Below are positions 7,122 through 14,374 of a stretch of 15,453 nucleotides of DNA, in pieces. This stretch comes from Dehalococcoidia bacterium UBA2777 (GTDB lineage: Bacteria > Chloroflexota > Dehalococcoidia > UBA2247 > UBA2777). The stretch spans positions 15,466 to 30,918 of the forward strand of contig DEIJ01000147.1 in NCBI GenBank assembly GCA_002352365.1, given 5' to 3'. Below the pieces are notes generated by a model. It saw nothing but the letters and a program-made list of their open reading frames with translations. It did not search any database and had not been told where the DNA came from. Positions within the stretch are counted from its first letter, which is position 1; each line of letters starts with the position of its first letter. The position numbers and the translations under genes were made by a program.

Positions 7122-8048
7122 TTGCTAAAGAGGGAAATGCTTAAGAAATTATCAATTTGGCTCCTTTTGGTATTAGCTTTTATACTTCTAGCTGGATGCC
7201 ATTCTCCTGCGCTAGAGGGAGAGATAAACGACGATCTGGGAAGGCCAATAAATATCAGCAAAATACCCCAACGGATTGTCTCTTTATCTCCAAGCAATAC
7301 CGAGATCCTCTTCGCCTTGGGTTTAGCAGATAAGGTGGTGGGAGTGACCAATTTTTGTGATTATCCACCACAGGCCAAAGGAAAGGAAAAGGTGGGAGGG
7401 TTTGCCAATCCCGATATAGAGAAGATCATCATCCTCTCCCCAGATTTGGTTTTGGTGACCGGCGTTCACCAAAATTTGATCCCCAAGTTAGCGGGGAGAG
7501 GACTTACAGTTGTTGCCTTAGCGCCAAAAACCCTTGATGATGTATTGAAGGGTATCAGTCTGGTTGGCAAGATAACCGGGACAGACAAAGAAGCCTCCAG
7601 GTTAGTCGGCGACATGAGGAATAGGATCGATAAAGTGGTAAACAAAACAGAGAATCTTCCTCAAGATGAGAAACCAAGAGTTTTTTACCTTACTTGGCAT
7701 GGTCCTTTGTGGACTGTCGGCTCAGGAACCCTTGAGGATGAGCTAATTCAAAAGGCGGGGGGCATAAGCATCGCAGACGATGCTCAAGGACACTATGTAG
7801 TCGATTTTGAGTTGGTGCTGGAAAGAAACCCTCAAGTCATAATTGCCTCTACCGGTCATGGTCAAGCCGAGGATCTGCCCTATAAGTGGGTGAAGACAGA
7901 GCCAAGGCTTAAGAGCACTGAGGCTCGCAAGTCCGACCGCATATATCGAATAGATGCTGACCTCATAACCAGACCGGGGCCGAGGATAATCGAGGGTTTG
8001 GAGTGCCTGGCTTGCTTCATTCACCCTGATGTCCCCCTGCCAAAATAA
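7122..8048 (+). CDS. btuF: cobalamin ABC transporter substrate-binding lipoprotein (BtuF-like)
   Basis: 308 residues from TTG 7122, or 303 from ATG 7137. There is a lipoprotein signal with lipobox LLAGC (Cys26 from the TTG), so the protein should be membrane-anchored outside the cell. The body is a Fe3+/B12-type periplasmic binding domain: IPQRIVSLSPSNTEILFALGLADKVVGVTNFCDYP, GGFANPDIEKIIILSPDLVLVTG, then FYLTWHGPLWTVGSGTLEDELIQKAGG in the second lobe. The cobalamin assignment rests on the riboswitch directly upstream; the fold alone would also fit a siderophore binder. The TTG has a better-spaced ribosome site (GAGGGG, inside the riboswitch hairpin). The ATG has AAGAGGG only 2-3 nt away. First gene of a run that includes the permease and ATPase. 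Confidence 0.92.
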   Translation: MLKREMLKKLSIWLLLVLAFILLAGCHSPALEGEINDDLGRPINISKIPQRIVSLSPSNTEILFALGLADKVVGVTNFCDYPPQAKGKEKVGGFANPDIEKIIILSPDLVLVTGVHQNLIPKLAGRGLTVVALAPKTLDDVLKGISLVGKITGTDKEASRLVGDMRNRIDKVVNKTENLPQDEKPRVFYLTWHGPLWTVGSGTLEDELIQKAGGISIADDAQGHYVVDFELVLERNPQVIIASTGHGQAEDLPYKWVKTEPRLKSTEARKSDRIYRIDADLITRPGPRIIEGLECLACFIHPDVPLPK

Positions 8049-8072
8049 CGGCAAAGCCGTAGAGATGTCGAC

Positions 8073-8390
8073 ATGGCCAGAGTAGAAGCAGGCGGCATAA
8101 TAAGGGTAAATAAGCTGAAGATTGACCTTCTCCGCTATCAAGTTGCGGTGGGTGGCCATCCTCTTCACCTAACTCCCAAGGAGTTTCGGCTGTTGGCTTT
8201 CTTAGCCCAGAATAAAGGCAGGACATTCACCCGGGACCAAATCATGGAAAAGGTGTGGGGGTATGACTATGAAGGTAATACCAAGACTGTGGATGTTCAT
8301 ATAAGATGGCTAAGAAAAAAGATTGAAGCTGACCCGGGACACCCGCGCTATATAGTTACCGTAAGGGGAATAGGTTACAGGTTCGACTAA
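8073..8390 (+). CDS. stand-alone OmpR/PhoB-type winged-helix DNA-binding protein without receiver domain
   Basis: 105 residues that are almost entirely a PhoB-type C-terminal effector domain: LTPKEFRLLAFLAQNKGRTFTRDQIMEKVWGYDYEGNTKTVDVHIRWLRKKIE, ending in YIVTVRGIGYRFD. No receiver domain precedes it. Reading upstream in frame reaches the btuF stop (8046-8048) with no ATG, GTG or TTG in between, so this is not a mis-started full response regulator. The domain lies 24 bp after btuF and inside the transport operon. It could regulate the locus without phosphorylation, or act with a partner protein; its targets are unknown. Start ATG 8073 has only a weak AGAGA site. Confidence 0.88.
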   Translation: MARVEAGGIIRVNKLKIDLLRYQVAVGGHPLHLTPKEFRLLAFLAQNKGRTFTRDQIMEKVWGYDYEGNTKTVDVHIRWLRKKIEADPGHPRYIVTVRGIGYRFD

Positions 8391-8434
8391 AGTATTCGAC
8401 GCAATAGCTAAGTGGCCCAATAGTAGAGGATACC

Positions 8435-9175
8435 GTGAATGTTTATCATATCACCTATGCACCTTCACCGGGGATTTTTTTTCTCTACTTCTGGGGCTGC
8501 AACATGGAGTGCCGCGCCTGCTTATGTAAAAAGGAGATCTACGATTGCCATCTTGAGGAAACTAAACGGGCTATCTTCGAGGAATCTAAAGAGGTTCCTC
8601 AGGCCCCCAGTCGCTTTTTGGATCTAAACGAGGTCTTAGAGATTTTAAAGGGCAGAGACATATCTCAGGTGATCTTCATGGGGGCTGAGCCTACTATTGA
8701 TGCGGAGCTTCCCAAATTAGCCAAGGCCCTTCATAGGAAATTCCATAGCTATAACATCCTCCTCACTAATGGCTTAAAGCTCATCTCAACCAAGCACATA
8801 GATGAAGTAGTTTTAAGTATAAAGGCATATAAGGAGAGCCTTCATCAAGATTACACTGGAGTATCGAATAAAAGCATCTTAGAAAATTTTTCTACACTTT
8901 ATCAGGAAGGAAAGAAGCTGCGGGCAGAGAGCCTCTTCATCCCCAACTATATCGATTCTCCAGAGATCGGGCGCATTGCCCAGTTTATCGCCGGAATAGA
9001 TAGAAATATAGCTTATAGGATAGATGCTTATCTTCCAGTGGGGAATAATCCCTGGAGAAGGCCTACCCCGATCGAGGTTGAACAGGCTGCTCAAGTGGCC
9101 AGGAGACATCTTTTAAATGTCTCCTGCCTCAGGGGCGATGAAAGGCTTGAGTATGAAGTTAGAAGGATAGTTTAA
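8435..9175 (+). CDS. radical SAM protein of unknown function in the cobalamin-transport operon
   Basis: 246 residues. The 4Fe-4S/SAM motif is C22-x3-C26-x2-C29 within GCNMECRACLC, with further cysteines at 31 and 38. A GAEPT segment corresponds to the GGEP SAM-contact motif, and LLTNGLKLI and VVLSIKAY follow as expected for a partial TIM barrel resembling activase-like or PFL-activating-enzyme-like members. There is no SPASM or B12-binding domain. The start is GTG, preceded by AGAGGA (8425-8430). The stop is 2 bp before the btuC-like ATG, so it is certainly co-transcribed with the importer. A role in modifying cobamides or a cobamide-dependent partner is possible but not shown by the sequence. 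Confidence 0.87.
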   Translation: MNVYHITYAPSPGIFFLYFWGCNMECRACLCKKEIYDCHLEETKRAIFEESKEVPQAPSRFLDLNEVLEILKGRDISQVIFMGAEPTIDAELPKLAKALHRKFHSYNILLTNGLKLISTKHIDEVVLSIKAYKESLHQDYTGVSNKSILENFSTLYQEGKKLRAESLFIPNYIDSPEIGRIAQFIAGIDRNIAYRIDAYLPVGNNPWRRPTPIEVEQAAQVARRHLLNVSCLRGDERLEYEVRRIV

Positions 9176-9177
9176 AG

Positions 9178-10224
9178 ATGCCACCAGATTATCCCCTCCA
9201 TTGGCGAAGGAAACTCCTGGCCTTAATCGGGCTCATAGTATTGCTGGTGATAGTGGTCATATTTGCCATCACTTTAGGAAGCGCTCATATCCCCTTCACT
9301 ACCACCTATCAAGTTTTGCTTTCCAAGCTTCCCTTTATCCATCTCGCCCCCACTTGGTCGGAAAACATTGAAACGATAATTCTAGATATCAGGTTACCCC
9401 GGATTATCCTTGCTGGGATGGTGGGGGCAGCTTTAGCAGTTGCCGGGGCCACTTACCAGTGTCTGTTCCGCAACCCACTTGCTGATCCCTATCTCATCGG
9501 GGTGGCCCAAGGGGCGGGGCTGGGGGCAACAATCGGGTTTCTCTTGCCTTTCAGCGGTGCTTTTGGCTTTGGCTCCATCCCCCTCTTAGCCTTCTTGGGT
9601 GCTATAAGTGCCGTAATGGTGATCTATTTTGTGGCTCGCACCGGGAAGACCTTGCCAATGACCACCCTCATCTTGGCCGGTGTGGCTTTAGGTGCTTTCC
9701 TCTGTTCCATCACTTCTTATCTTATGGTCGTGGCAGGTGAGGAACTGCATGGAATAGTTTTTTGGCTTTTGGGAGGATTTTCCTTAGCGGATTGGAATGA
9801 GGTGAAGGTTGTTTTGCCCTTAGTAGTTATCGGGACGGTAATCATCTGGCTTCATGCTCGGCCGTTAAACGTAATGATGCTTGATGAGGAGCAAGCCCAG
9901 CAATTAGGGGTCGATGTGGAGAGGGTTAAGCTTATATTAGTCCTGGCTGCTACCCTGGCTACCGCAGCAGCGGTATCATTCGCCGGGCTTATCGGCTTTG
10001 TGGGCATCCTGATTCCCCATGCAGTGAGACTTGTCCTCGGCCCAGACCATCGCTTCCTCCTCCCCTTTTCCACTGTGGCAGGAGGGATATTTCTCATCTT
10101 GGCTGATTCTCTGGCACACTCGATAATCCCACCGGGGGAGATTCCGGTAGGGGTAATCACTGCCTTCCTCGGTGCTCCTTTCTTCCTTTACCTGCTGAGG
10201 CAAAGGAAAAGGGCAATCTTCTAA
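9178..10224 (+). CDS. btuC: cobalamin ABC transporter permease (BtuC/FecCD family)
   Basis: 348 residues of a very hydrophobic FecCD-family permease. The first membrane segment spans about residues 12-34. The family's hallmark segment DIRLPRIILAGMVGAALAVAGATYQCLFRNPLADPYLIGVAQGAGLGA follows, and a later LIGFVGILIPHAVRLVLGPDHR precedes the coupling region. The C terminus is positively charged (RQRKRAIF), which fits a cytoplasmic end. Members normally have ten membrane helices and work as a dimer with two BtuD ATPases. ATG 9178 lies 2 bp after the radical SAM stop, with AAGGAT at 9163-9168 as ribosome site. Confidence 0.94.
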   Translation: MPPDYPLHWRRKLLALIGLIVLLVIVVIFAITLGSAHIPFTTTYQVLLSKLPFIHLAPTWSENIETIILDIRLPRIILAGMVGAALAVAGATYQCLFRNPLADPYLIGVAQGAGLGATIGFLLPFSGAFGFGSIPLLAFLGAISAVMVIYFVARTGKTLPMTTLILAGVALGAFLCSITSYLMVVAGEELHGIVFWLLGGFSLADWNEVKVVLPLVVIGTVIIWLHARPLNVMMLDEEQAQQLGVDVERVKLILVLAATLATAAAVSFAGLIGFVGILIPHAVRLVLGPDHRFLLPFSTVAGGIFLILADSLAHSIIPPGEIPVGVITAFLGAPFFLYLLRQRKRAIF

Positions 10225-10312
10225 AAAATGACCGGAAAAGAGATAAAGCTCAACCTGGGGTCAACGCGGAGAAGATGTACCCTAAGGAAGCCATATTTGA
10301 ATAGCACGGGAT

Positions 10313-11101
10313 ATGTTACAGCTTAAGAACGTCACCTTCGCCTACGATAAGCATACGGTTTTAAGCGATATCAATTTCGTTGCTATATGGGGTGAGATCC
10401 TAGGCCTTATTGGCCCCAATGGCTCGGGGAAATCGACCTTGATTAAACTCATGAGCGATGTTTTAAAGCCTAAGTTTGGAGAAATCACCATCGAGAGTAA
10501 GAATATATCCGCCTTTAAGAAGGATGAGCTCGCTCGTCTTATAGCTGTAGTGCCACAAAATCCAAATCTCCCCCCAGCCTTTACCTCCTTTGAGGTTGTT
10601 CTCCTAGGCAGGACCCCCCACCTGGGACTTCTACGCTATGAGGGGGAGAGAGACCTTGCCATAGTTTGGAGAGCAATGGAGATGACTCAAACCCAACATC
10701 TCGCTGAGAGAAGAGTAGGAGAACTTTCTGGGGGTGAGAAGCAAAGATTAATCTTAGCTCGAGCCTTGGCCCAGGAACCCAAAATCTTTCTCCTCGATGA
10801 ACCAACAGCTCATCTCGATATTAATCACCAGATAGAAGCCATGGAAATGGTAAGAGGCTTATGTTCTAAACAAAGCTTGGTCACTATCCTCGCCATGCAC
10901 GATCTCAACCTAGCGGCCCAATATTCGGATCGAGTGGTACTCCTCAGCGAGGGAAGGATTTGGGCCGAGGGTTCCCCAAGGGAGGTAATCACCCGAGAGA
11001 ATATAAGGGAAGTTTATAAAACTGAGGTAGACGTCTATCCTCATCCGATTAATGGTATCCCCTGCGTTCTCATCACTTCAAAAGATGGCAGGAAATTATA
11101 G
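10313..11101 (+). CDS. btuD: cobalamin ABC transporter ATP-binding protein (BtuD/FepC family)
   Basis: 262 residues. Walker A GPNGSGKST (34-42), Q-loop in VVPQNP, signature LSGGEKQR (138-145), Walker B FLLDEP (159-164), D-loop TAHLD and the switch His196 in AMHDLN are all present. It powers the BtuC-like permease. An 88-bp gap separates it from btuC. The ribosome site (ACGGGAT) is poor, so coupling to the preceding gene or to a small overlapping reading frame (10228-10326) may matter. Last gene of the B12 locus; no clear rho-independent terminator follows within the 108 bp before the next promoter. Confidence 0.94.
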   Translation: MLQLKNVTFAYDKHTVLSDINFVAIWGEILGLIGPNGSGKSTLIKLMSDVLKPKFGEITIESKNISAFKKDELARLIAVVPQNPNLPPAFTSFEVVLLGRTPHLGLLRYEGERDLAIVWRAMEMTQTQHLAERRVGELSGGEKQRLILARALAQEPKIFLLDEPTAHLDINHQIEAMEMVRGLCSKQSLVTILAMHDLNLAAQYSDRVVLLSEGRIWAEGSPREVITRENIREVYKTEVDVYPHPINGIPCVLITSKDGRKL

Positions 11102-11209
11102 TTTTTCTGCCTGTCCAAGCTTACCAAGAAGTAACCATGCCAAGGGGTAACTATAGAAGGCAATATCGGTATTAGGGGCCTCGCCAAAAATGGCCAACTG
11201 GGGCTACAC

Positions 11210-11238
11210 TTGTCAATAAACCGAGGCGATTGTAGAAT
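11210..11238 (+). promoter_or_regulatory. sigma70-type promoter of pdxS
   Basis: TTGTCA (11210-11215) and TAGAAT (11233-11238) with a 17-nt spacer; transcription would begin near 11245. This is the best consensus match in the window. The 170-bp gap in which it lies holds no other feature I can support. Confidence 0.65.
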
Positions 11239-11271
11239 ATACTAAAGCCTTGCTTTTAAGGGGAGGGGTAG

Positions 11272-12153
11272 ATGGAGAAGGGAACCTGGAAGGTTAAGAG
11301 TGGGCTTGCCCAGATGTTAAAGGGGGGGGTGATCATGGATGTGGTTACCCCAGAGCAGGCGAAGATTGCTGAGGAGGCGGGGGCATGTGCCGTAATGACG
11401 CTGGAACGGGTTCCAGCAGATATTCGGGCAGCGGGAGGAATAGCCCGCATGGCTGACCCGAGCATAATCTTGACCATTATGAAGGTGGTGAGCATCCCGG
11501 TGATGGCCAAGTGCCGCATCGGCCACTTTGTAGAAGCACAGGTGCTAGAAGCCCTGGGGGTGGATTTCATCGATGAGTCTGAGGTACTCACCCCTGCCGA
11601 TGAGAGCCACCATATCCTAAAGCATAACTTTAAGATTCCTTTTGTGTGCGGCTGTCGGGATTTGGGTGAGGCATTACGCCGTATCGCTGAAGGGGCGGCG
11701 ATGATCCGTACCAAGGGAGAAGCAGGCACAGGAAATATTGTGGAAGCAGTAAGGCATATGCGGGCGGTAATGGATGGCATTCGCAAGCTTGAGAACATGC
11801 CTGAAGAGGAGCTAGTTGCTGAGGCAAAAGCGCTGGGGGCCCCCTTAGAATTGGTTGCTGAGGTACGAAGGACAGCGAAATTGCCCGTAGTCAATTTCGC
11901 CGCCGGTGGTATAGCTACCCCGGCAGATGCAGCATTAATGATGCAATTAGGTGCTGAGGGCATCTTCGTTGGCTCAGGCATCTTTAAATCTAGCGCCCCT
12001 GAGGCGCGAGCAAGAGCTATAGTTATGGCTACTACTCATTATCATGACCCCAAGATCATTGCAGAGGCATCCCAAAATTTAGGTGCTGCCATGCCCGGGC
12101 TGGATATAAAGGCGATCCCTCAAGAGGAATTGTTGGCACCCAGAGGTTGGTAA
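11272..12153 (+). CDS. pdxS: pyridoxal 5'-phosphate synthase lyase subunit PdxS
   Basis: Makes PLP from ribose 5-phosphate, glyceraldehyde 3-phosphate and ammonia, the ammonia coming from the glutaminase PdxT. 293 residues, full length. Conserved features are Asp23 in IMDVV, the first Schiff-base Lys80 in MAKCRIGHF, DESEVLTPADE, and the second Lys148 in RTKGEAGTGN. These match Lys81 and Lys149 of the Bacillus enzyme. The C terminus contains VGSGIFKS and the MPGLDI segment. GGGGAGGGG gives a strong ribosome site before ATG 11272. pdxT is not adjacent in this window. Codons 17-20 contain a run of eight G (11322-11329), a possible slippage site. Confidence 0.97.
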   Translation: MEKGTWKVKSGLAQMLKGGVIMDVVTPEQAKIAEEAGACAVMTLERVPADIRAAGGIARMADPSIILTIMKVVSIPVMAKCRIGHFVEAQVLEALGVDFIDESEVLTPADESHHILKHNFKIPFVCGCRDLGEALRRIAEGAAMIRTKGEAGTGNIVEAVRHMRAVMDGIRKLENMPEEELVAEAKALGAPLELVAEVRRTAKLPVVNFAAGGIATPADAALMMQLGAEGIFVGSGIFKSSAPEARARAIVMATTHYHDPKIIAEASQNLGAAMPGLDIKAIPQEELLAPRGW

Positions 12154-12160
12154 GGAGGAG
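12152..12160 (+). promoter_or_regulatory. strong Shine-Dalgarno that points to a non-standard start for the R3H/AAA gene
   Basis: AAGGAGGAG overlaps the pdxS stop codon. No ATG, GTG or TTG in any suitable frame lies 5-12 nt downstream. The reading frame of the ATPase is open through this site, with ATT at 12173 and ATA at 12176 as the nearest possible start codons. Confidence 0.6.
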
Positions 12161-12172
12161 ACACAACAAACG

Positions 12173-13579
12173 ATTATAGATGATTTAGACGCCCTGCTTG
12201 GTGTCTTACCCCCTCATATCTCCCACCCATTGCATCAAAGAGAGGATCTAAGTCGGCTTTTAGAGGTAGTGATGGACTTAGGGCGCCTTCCTGAGGCCCG
12301 TTTCCTCCATCAAGAGGTACCCCTCAGCTTGAGGGAGGTCAGTGGGGAAGATATTGAATATGTTGTCTCCCGCATTGGTGCCTTTGGGGGTGATAACCGC
12401 GCCGGAATTGAGCGTACCTTGCATCGCATCTCGGCTATTCGTAACCGCCAAGAGCAAATTGTCGGGCTAACCTTGAGAGTGGGCAGAGCTGTCTTTGGCA
12501 CTATGAAGCTCATCGAGGATATGGTTCAATCGGGCAGGAATATTTTGCTTTTAGGGCGACCCGGTATAGGCAAGACGACGATGCTTCGTGAGGTAGCTCG
12601 TATGCTTGCCGATGATCTCAACAAGCGAGTGATAGTGGTTGATACCTCTAATGAAATCGCTGGTGATGGGGATATTCCCCATCCCGCCATAGGGAGGGCG
12701 CGCCGCATGCAAGTCCCTACTCCAGTGATGCAGCATGCAGTGATGATCGAGGCGGTGGAAAACCACATGCCGGAAGCAATTATTATCGATGAAATTGGCA
12801 CCGAACTAGAGGCCCAAGCCGCTCGGACTATAGCTGAAAGGGGAGTGCAAGTGGTGGGCACCGCTCATGGAAACACCTTAGACAACCTGATACTCAACCC
12901 CACTCTTGCCGACCTTATTGGCGGCATTCAGACGGTTACCTTAGGAGACGAGGAAGCGCGGCGGCGGGGAAGTCAGAAATCGATATTGGAGCGCAAGGCA
13001 CCGCCTACTTTCGGGACGGTGGTCGAGATTCAGGATTTTAACAGGGTGGTTATCCACCCTGAGATCGACCAAGTGGTGGATAATATCCTGCGGGGGTATC
13101 CTATAATGCCGGAGGTGCGCTGGCTGGATAAGGAGGGAGAGGTGCACCGGGAAAGGGCAATATCTCCTTCGCTGGCCAAACCCCCTAGTAAGCCAATAAC
13201 CCAAAGGCTTCACCTTTTTGGCGTCAATCGAGCGAAATTGGAGCAAGCGGCCAAAGAGATGCAATTGCCGCTAAACATTGCCGCTGAGTTGACAGAGGCA
13301 GACATTTTGCTAACGCTAAAAAACTACTATCGCACAAAGCCACAGAAGGTGAGAGACGCTGAAGCTGCTGGCCTACCTATCTATGTTCTCAAAAGCAATA
13401 CTGGCCCGGAGATAAAGCACCTTTTGCGTTCGTTATATGCTGATCGGGGAAAGGTAGAGGCACTAAAGAGGGTCCTAAAGAGACAAGAGGAGCTAGGGGC
13501 ACCATCCAACTCACCGGGTGACTACACCCACCGCCTGCAACACCTAACGGCAGAGCATCACCTAGATAAACCCCAATAA
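12173..13579 (+). CDS. AAA+ ATPase with C-terminal R3H-like nucleic-acid-binding region (Ycf45/SpoIIIAA-like)
   Basis: A RecA/AAA-type ATPase with Walker A LLLGRPGIGKTT (residues 106-117 counted from the TTG at 12230), VDTSNEIAGDGDIPHPAIGRARRMQVP, and Walker B AIIIDEIGTE (183-192). The C-terminal part (HLFGVNRAKLEQAAKEM..., AAGLPIYVLKSNTGPEIKHLLRSLY) resembles cyanobacterial/plastid Ycf45 and SpoIIIAA-like R3H proteins. The function of the family is not established. The first standard start is TTG 12230, but translation is open back to pdxS, and the residues just before it (IIDDLDALLGVLPPHISHPL) look like the family's conserved N terminus. I therefore place the start at ATT 12173; the exact codon is uncertain. 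Lies between pdxS and tmk. Confidence 0.85.
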   Translation: MIDDLDALLGVLPPHISHPLHQREDLSRLLEVVMDLGRLPEARFLHQEVPLSLREVSGEDIEYVVSRIGAFGGDNRAGIERTLHRISAIRNRQEQIVGLTLRVGRAVFGTMKLIEDMVQSGRNILLLGRPGIGKTTMLREVARMLADDLNKRVIVVDTSNEIAGDGDIPHPAIGRARRMQVPTPVMQHAVMIEAVENHMPEAIIIDEIGTELEAQAARTIAERGVQVVGTAHGNTLDNLILNPTLADLIGGIQTVTLGDEEARRRGSQKSILERKAPPTFGTVVEIQDFNRVVIHPEIDQVVDNILRGYPIMPEVRWLDKEGEVHRERAISPSLAKPPSKPITQRLHLFGVNRAKLEQAAKEMQLPLNIAAELTEADILLTLKNYYRTKPQKVRDAEAAGLPIYVLKSNTGPEIKHLLRSLYADRGKVEALKRVLKRQEELGAPSNSPGDYTHRLQHLTAEHHLDKPQ

Positions 13580-13604
13580 ATTTTAATCTTAAATCAGCGG
13601 GGCT

Positions 13605-13632
13605 CCCACGAAAATCGCCAGATTTTCGTGGG
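13605..13632 (+). terminator. perfect 12-bp hairpin between the R3H/AAA gene and tmk
   Basis: CCCACGAAAATC (13605-13616), loop GCCA, then GATTTTCGTGGG (13621-13632), with no mismatch. No T-run follows, so it is not a textbook rho-independent terminator. It may instead be a processing or mRNA-stability element, or attenuate tmk, whose start is 35 nt downstream. Confidence 0.55.
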
Positions 13633-13666
13633 GTAGTTCGGCCTGAGGAGAAATACAGGGGGGGGT

Positions 13667-14281
13667 TTGGCGTTATTTATCGCCTTTGAGGGGGGTGAGG
13701 GAAGCGGGAAAAGTACCCAAGCCAAGGCACTTTATCGGCGATTTTTAAATGCGGATATACCGGTGATATTAACCCATGAACCTGGAGGTACTGCCTTGGG
13801 GGAAGAGGTGCGCTGTTGGCTGAAGGGGGAAGAGGAGATGAAGATTTCAGCTTGGGCTGAGCTTTTGCTCTTCGCTGCCTGCCGCTCACAGCTAGTGGCG
13901 GAGGTGCTGCGTCCCAATTTGGCCACCGGGGTGATGGTCATTTGTGATCGCTATGCCGATTCTACTATTGCTTATCAAGGCTATGGGCGAGGGATTGACT
14001 TGGATACTATCCAAACCATTAACGGAGTGGCTACCCAGGGGCTCGTCCCCGATGTGGTTATTCTGGTGGATGTTCCTGTGGAAATAGGGCTTGCCCGGCG
14101 CAAGACGGCAAAGTTGGATCGCTTCGAGAAAGAGGGGGTCTCCTTTCACCACCGGGTGCGACAAGGTTATCTCCAGTTGGCGGCTGCCGCCCCACAACGC
14201 TGGCTGGTAGTGGATGCTCTCCTCTCCGAGGCGGAAATAGAGCAGGCTGTCTGGGAAAAAGTAGCCCAGCTACTTGAGTGA
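13667..14281 (+). CDS. tmk: thymidylate kinase (dTMP kinase)
   Basis: Phosphorylates dTMP to dTDP. 204 residues, typical length. P-loop GGEGSGKST (9-17), THEPGGTALGEEVR, the DRY-type motif CDRYADSTIAYQGYGRG, VILVDVPVEIGLARR, and a LID region RRKTAKLDRFEKE are present. The start is TTG 13667 (MALFIAFEGGEGSGKSTQ). A run of eight G (13658-13665) sits immediately before it, and a GAGGAG site lies further up (13645-13650, rather far), so the precise start could be argued. The stop is followed by 68 bp of flank and then the insertion sequence. Confidence 0.95.
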   Translation: MALFIAFEGGEGSGKSTQAKALYRRFLNADIPVILTHEPGGTALGEEVRCWLKGEEEMKISAWAELLLFAACRSQLVAEVLRPNLATGVMVICDRYADSTIAYQGYGRGIDLDTIQTINGVATQGLVPDVVILVDVPVEIGLARRKTAKLDRFEKEGVSFHHRVRQGYLQLAAAAPQRWLVVDALLSEAEIEQAVWEKVAQLLE

Positions 14282-14284
14282 TGA

Positions 14285-14317
14285 CCAGGGGGAGGCGCTG
14301 GGAAACCTGGCTTTATT
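14285..14317 (+). terminator. weak possible terminator after tmk
   Basis: CCAGG (14285-14289) pairs with CCTGG (14306-14310), followed by CTTTATT. The 5-bp stem with a 16-nt loop is poor evidence. It is listed because it is the only candidate before the insertion sequence. Confidence 0.25.
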
Positions 14318-14374
14318 CCTCAAGGACATAACCTTAACCCGGGAACAAACCCTATAGAGTAAGCTTATAAGAAG

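Noticed and set aside
11183..11194. GCCA-AAAA-TGGC hairpin as terminator of the btu operon
   Set aside because: Only a 4-bp stem and no T-run.
11256..11981. 241-residue open frame on the minus strand
   Set aside because: It lies opposite pdxS, whose protein is unmistakable; the antisense product is low-complexity Ser/Ala/Pro-rich and has no recognisable motif.
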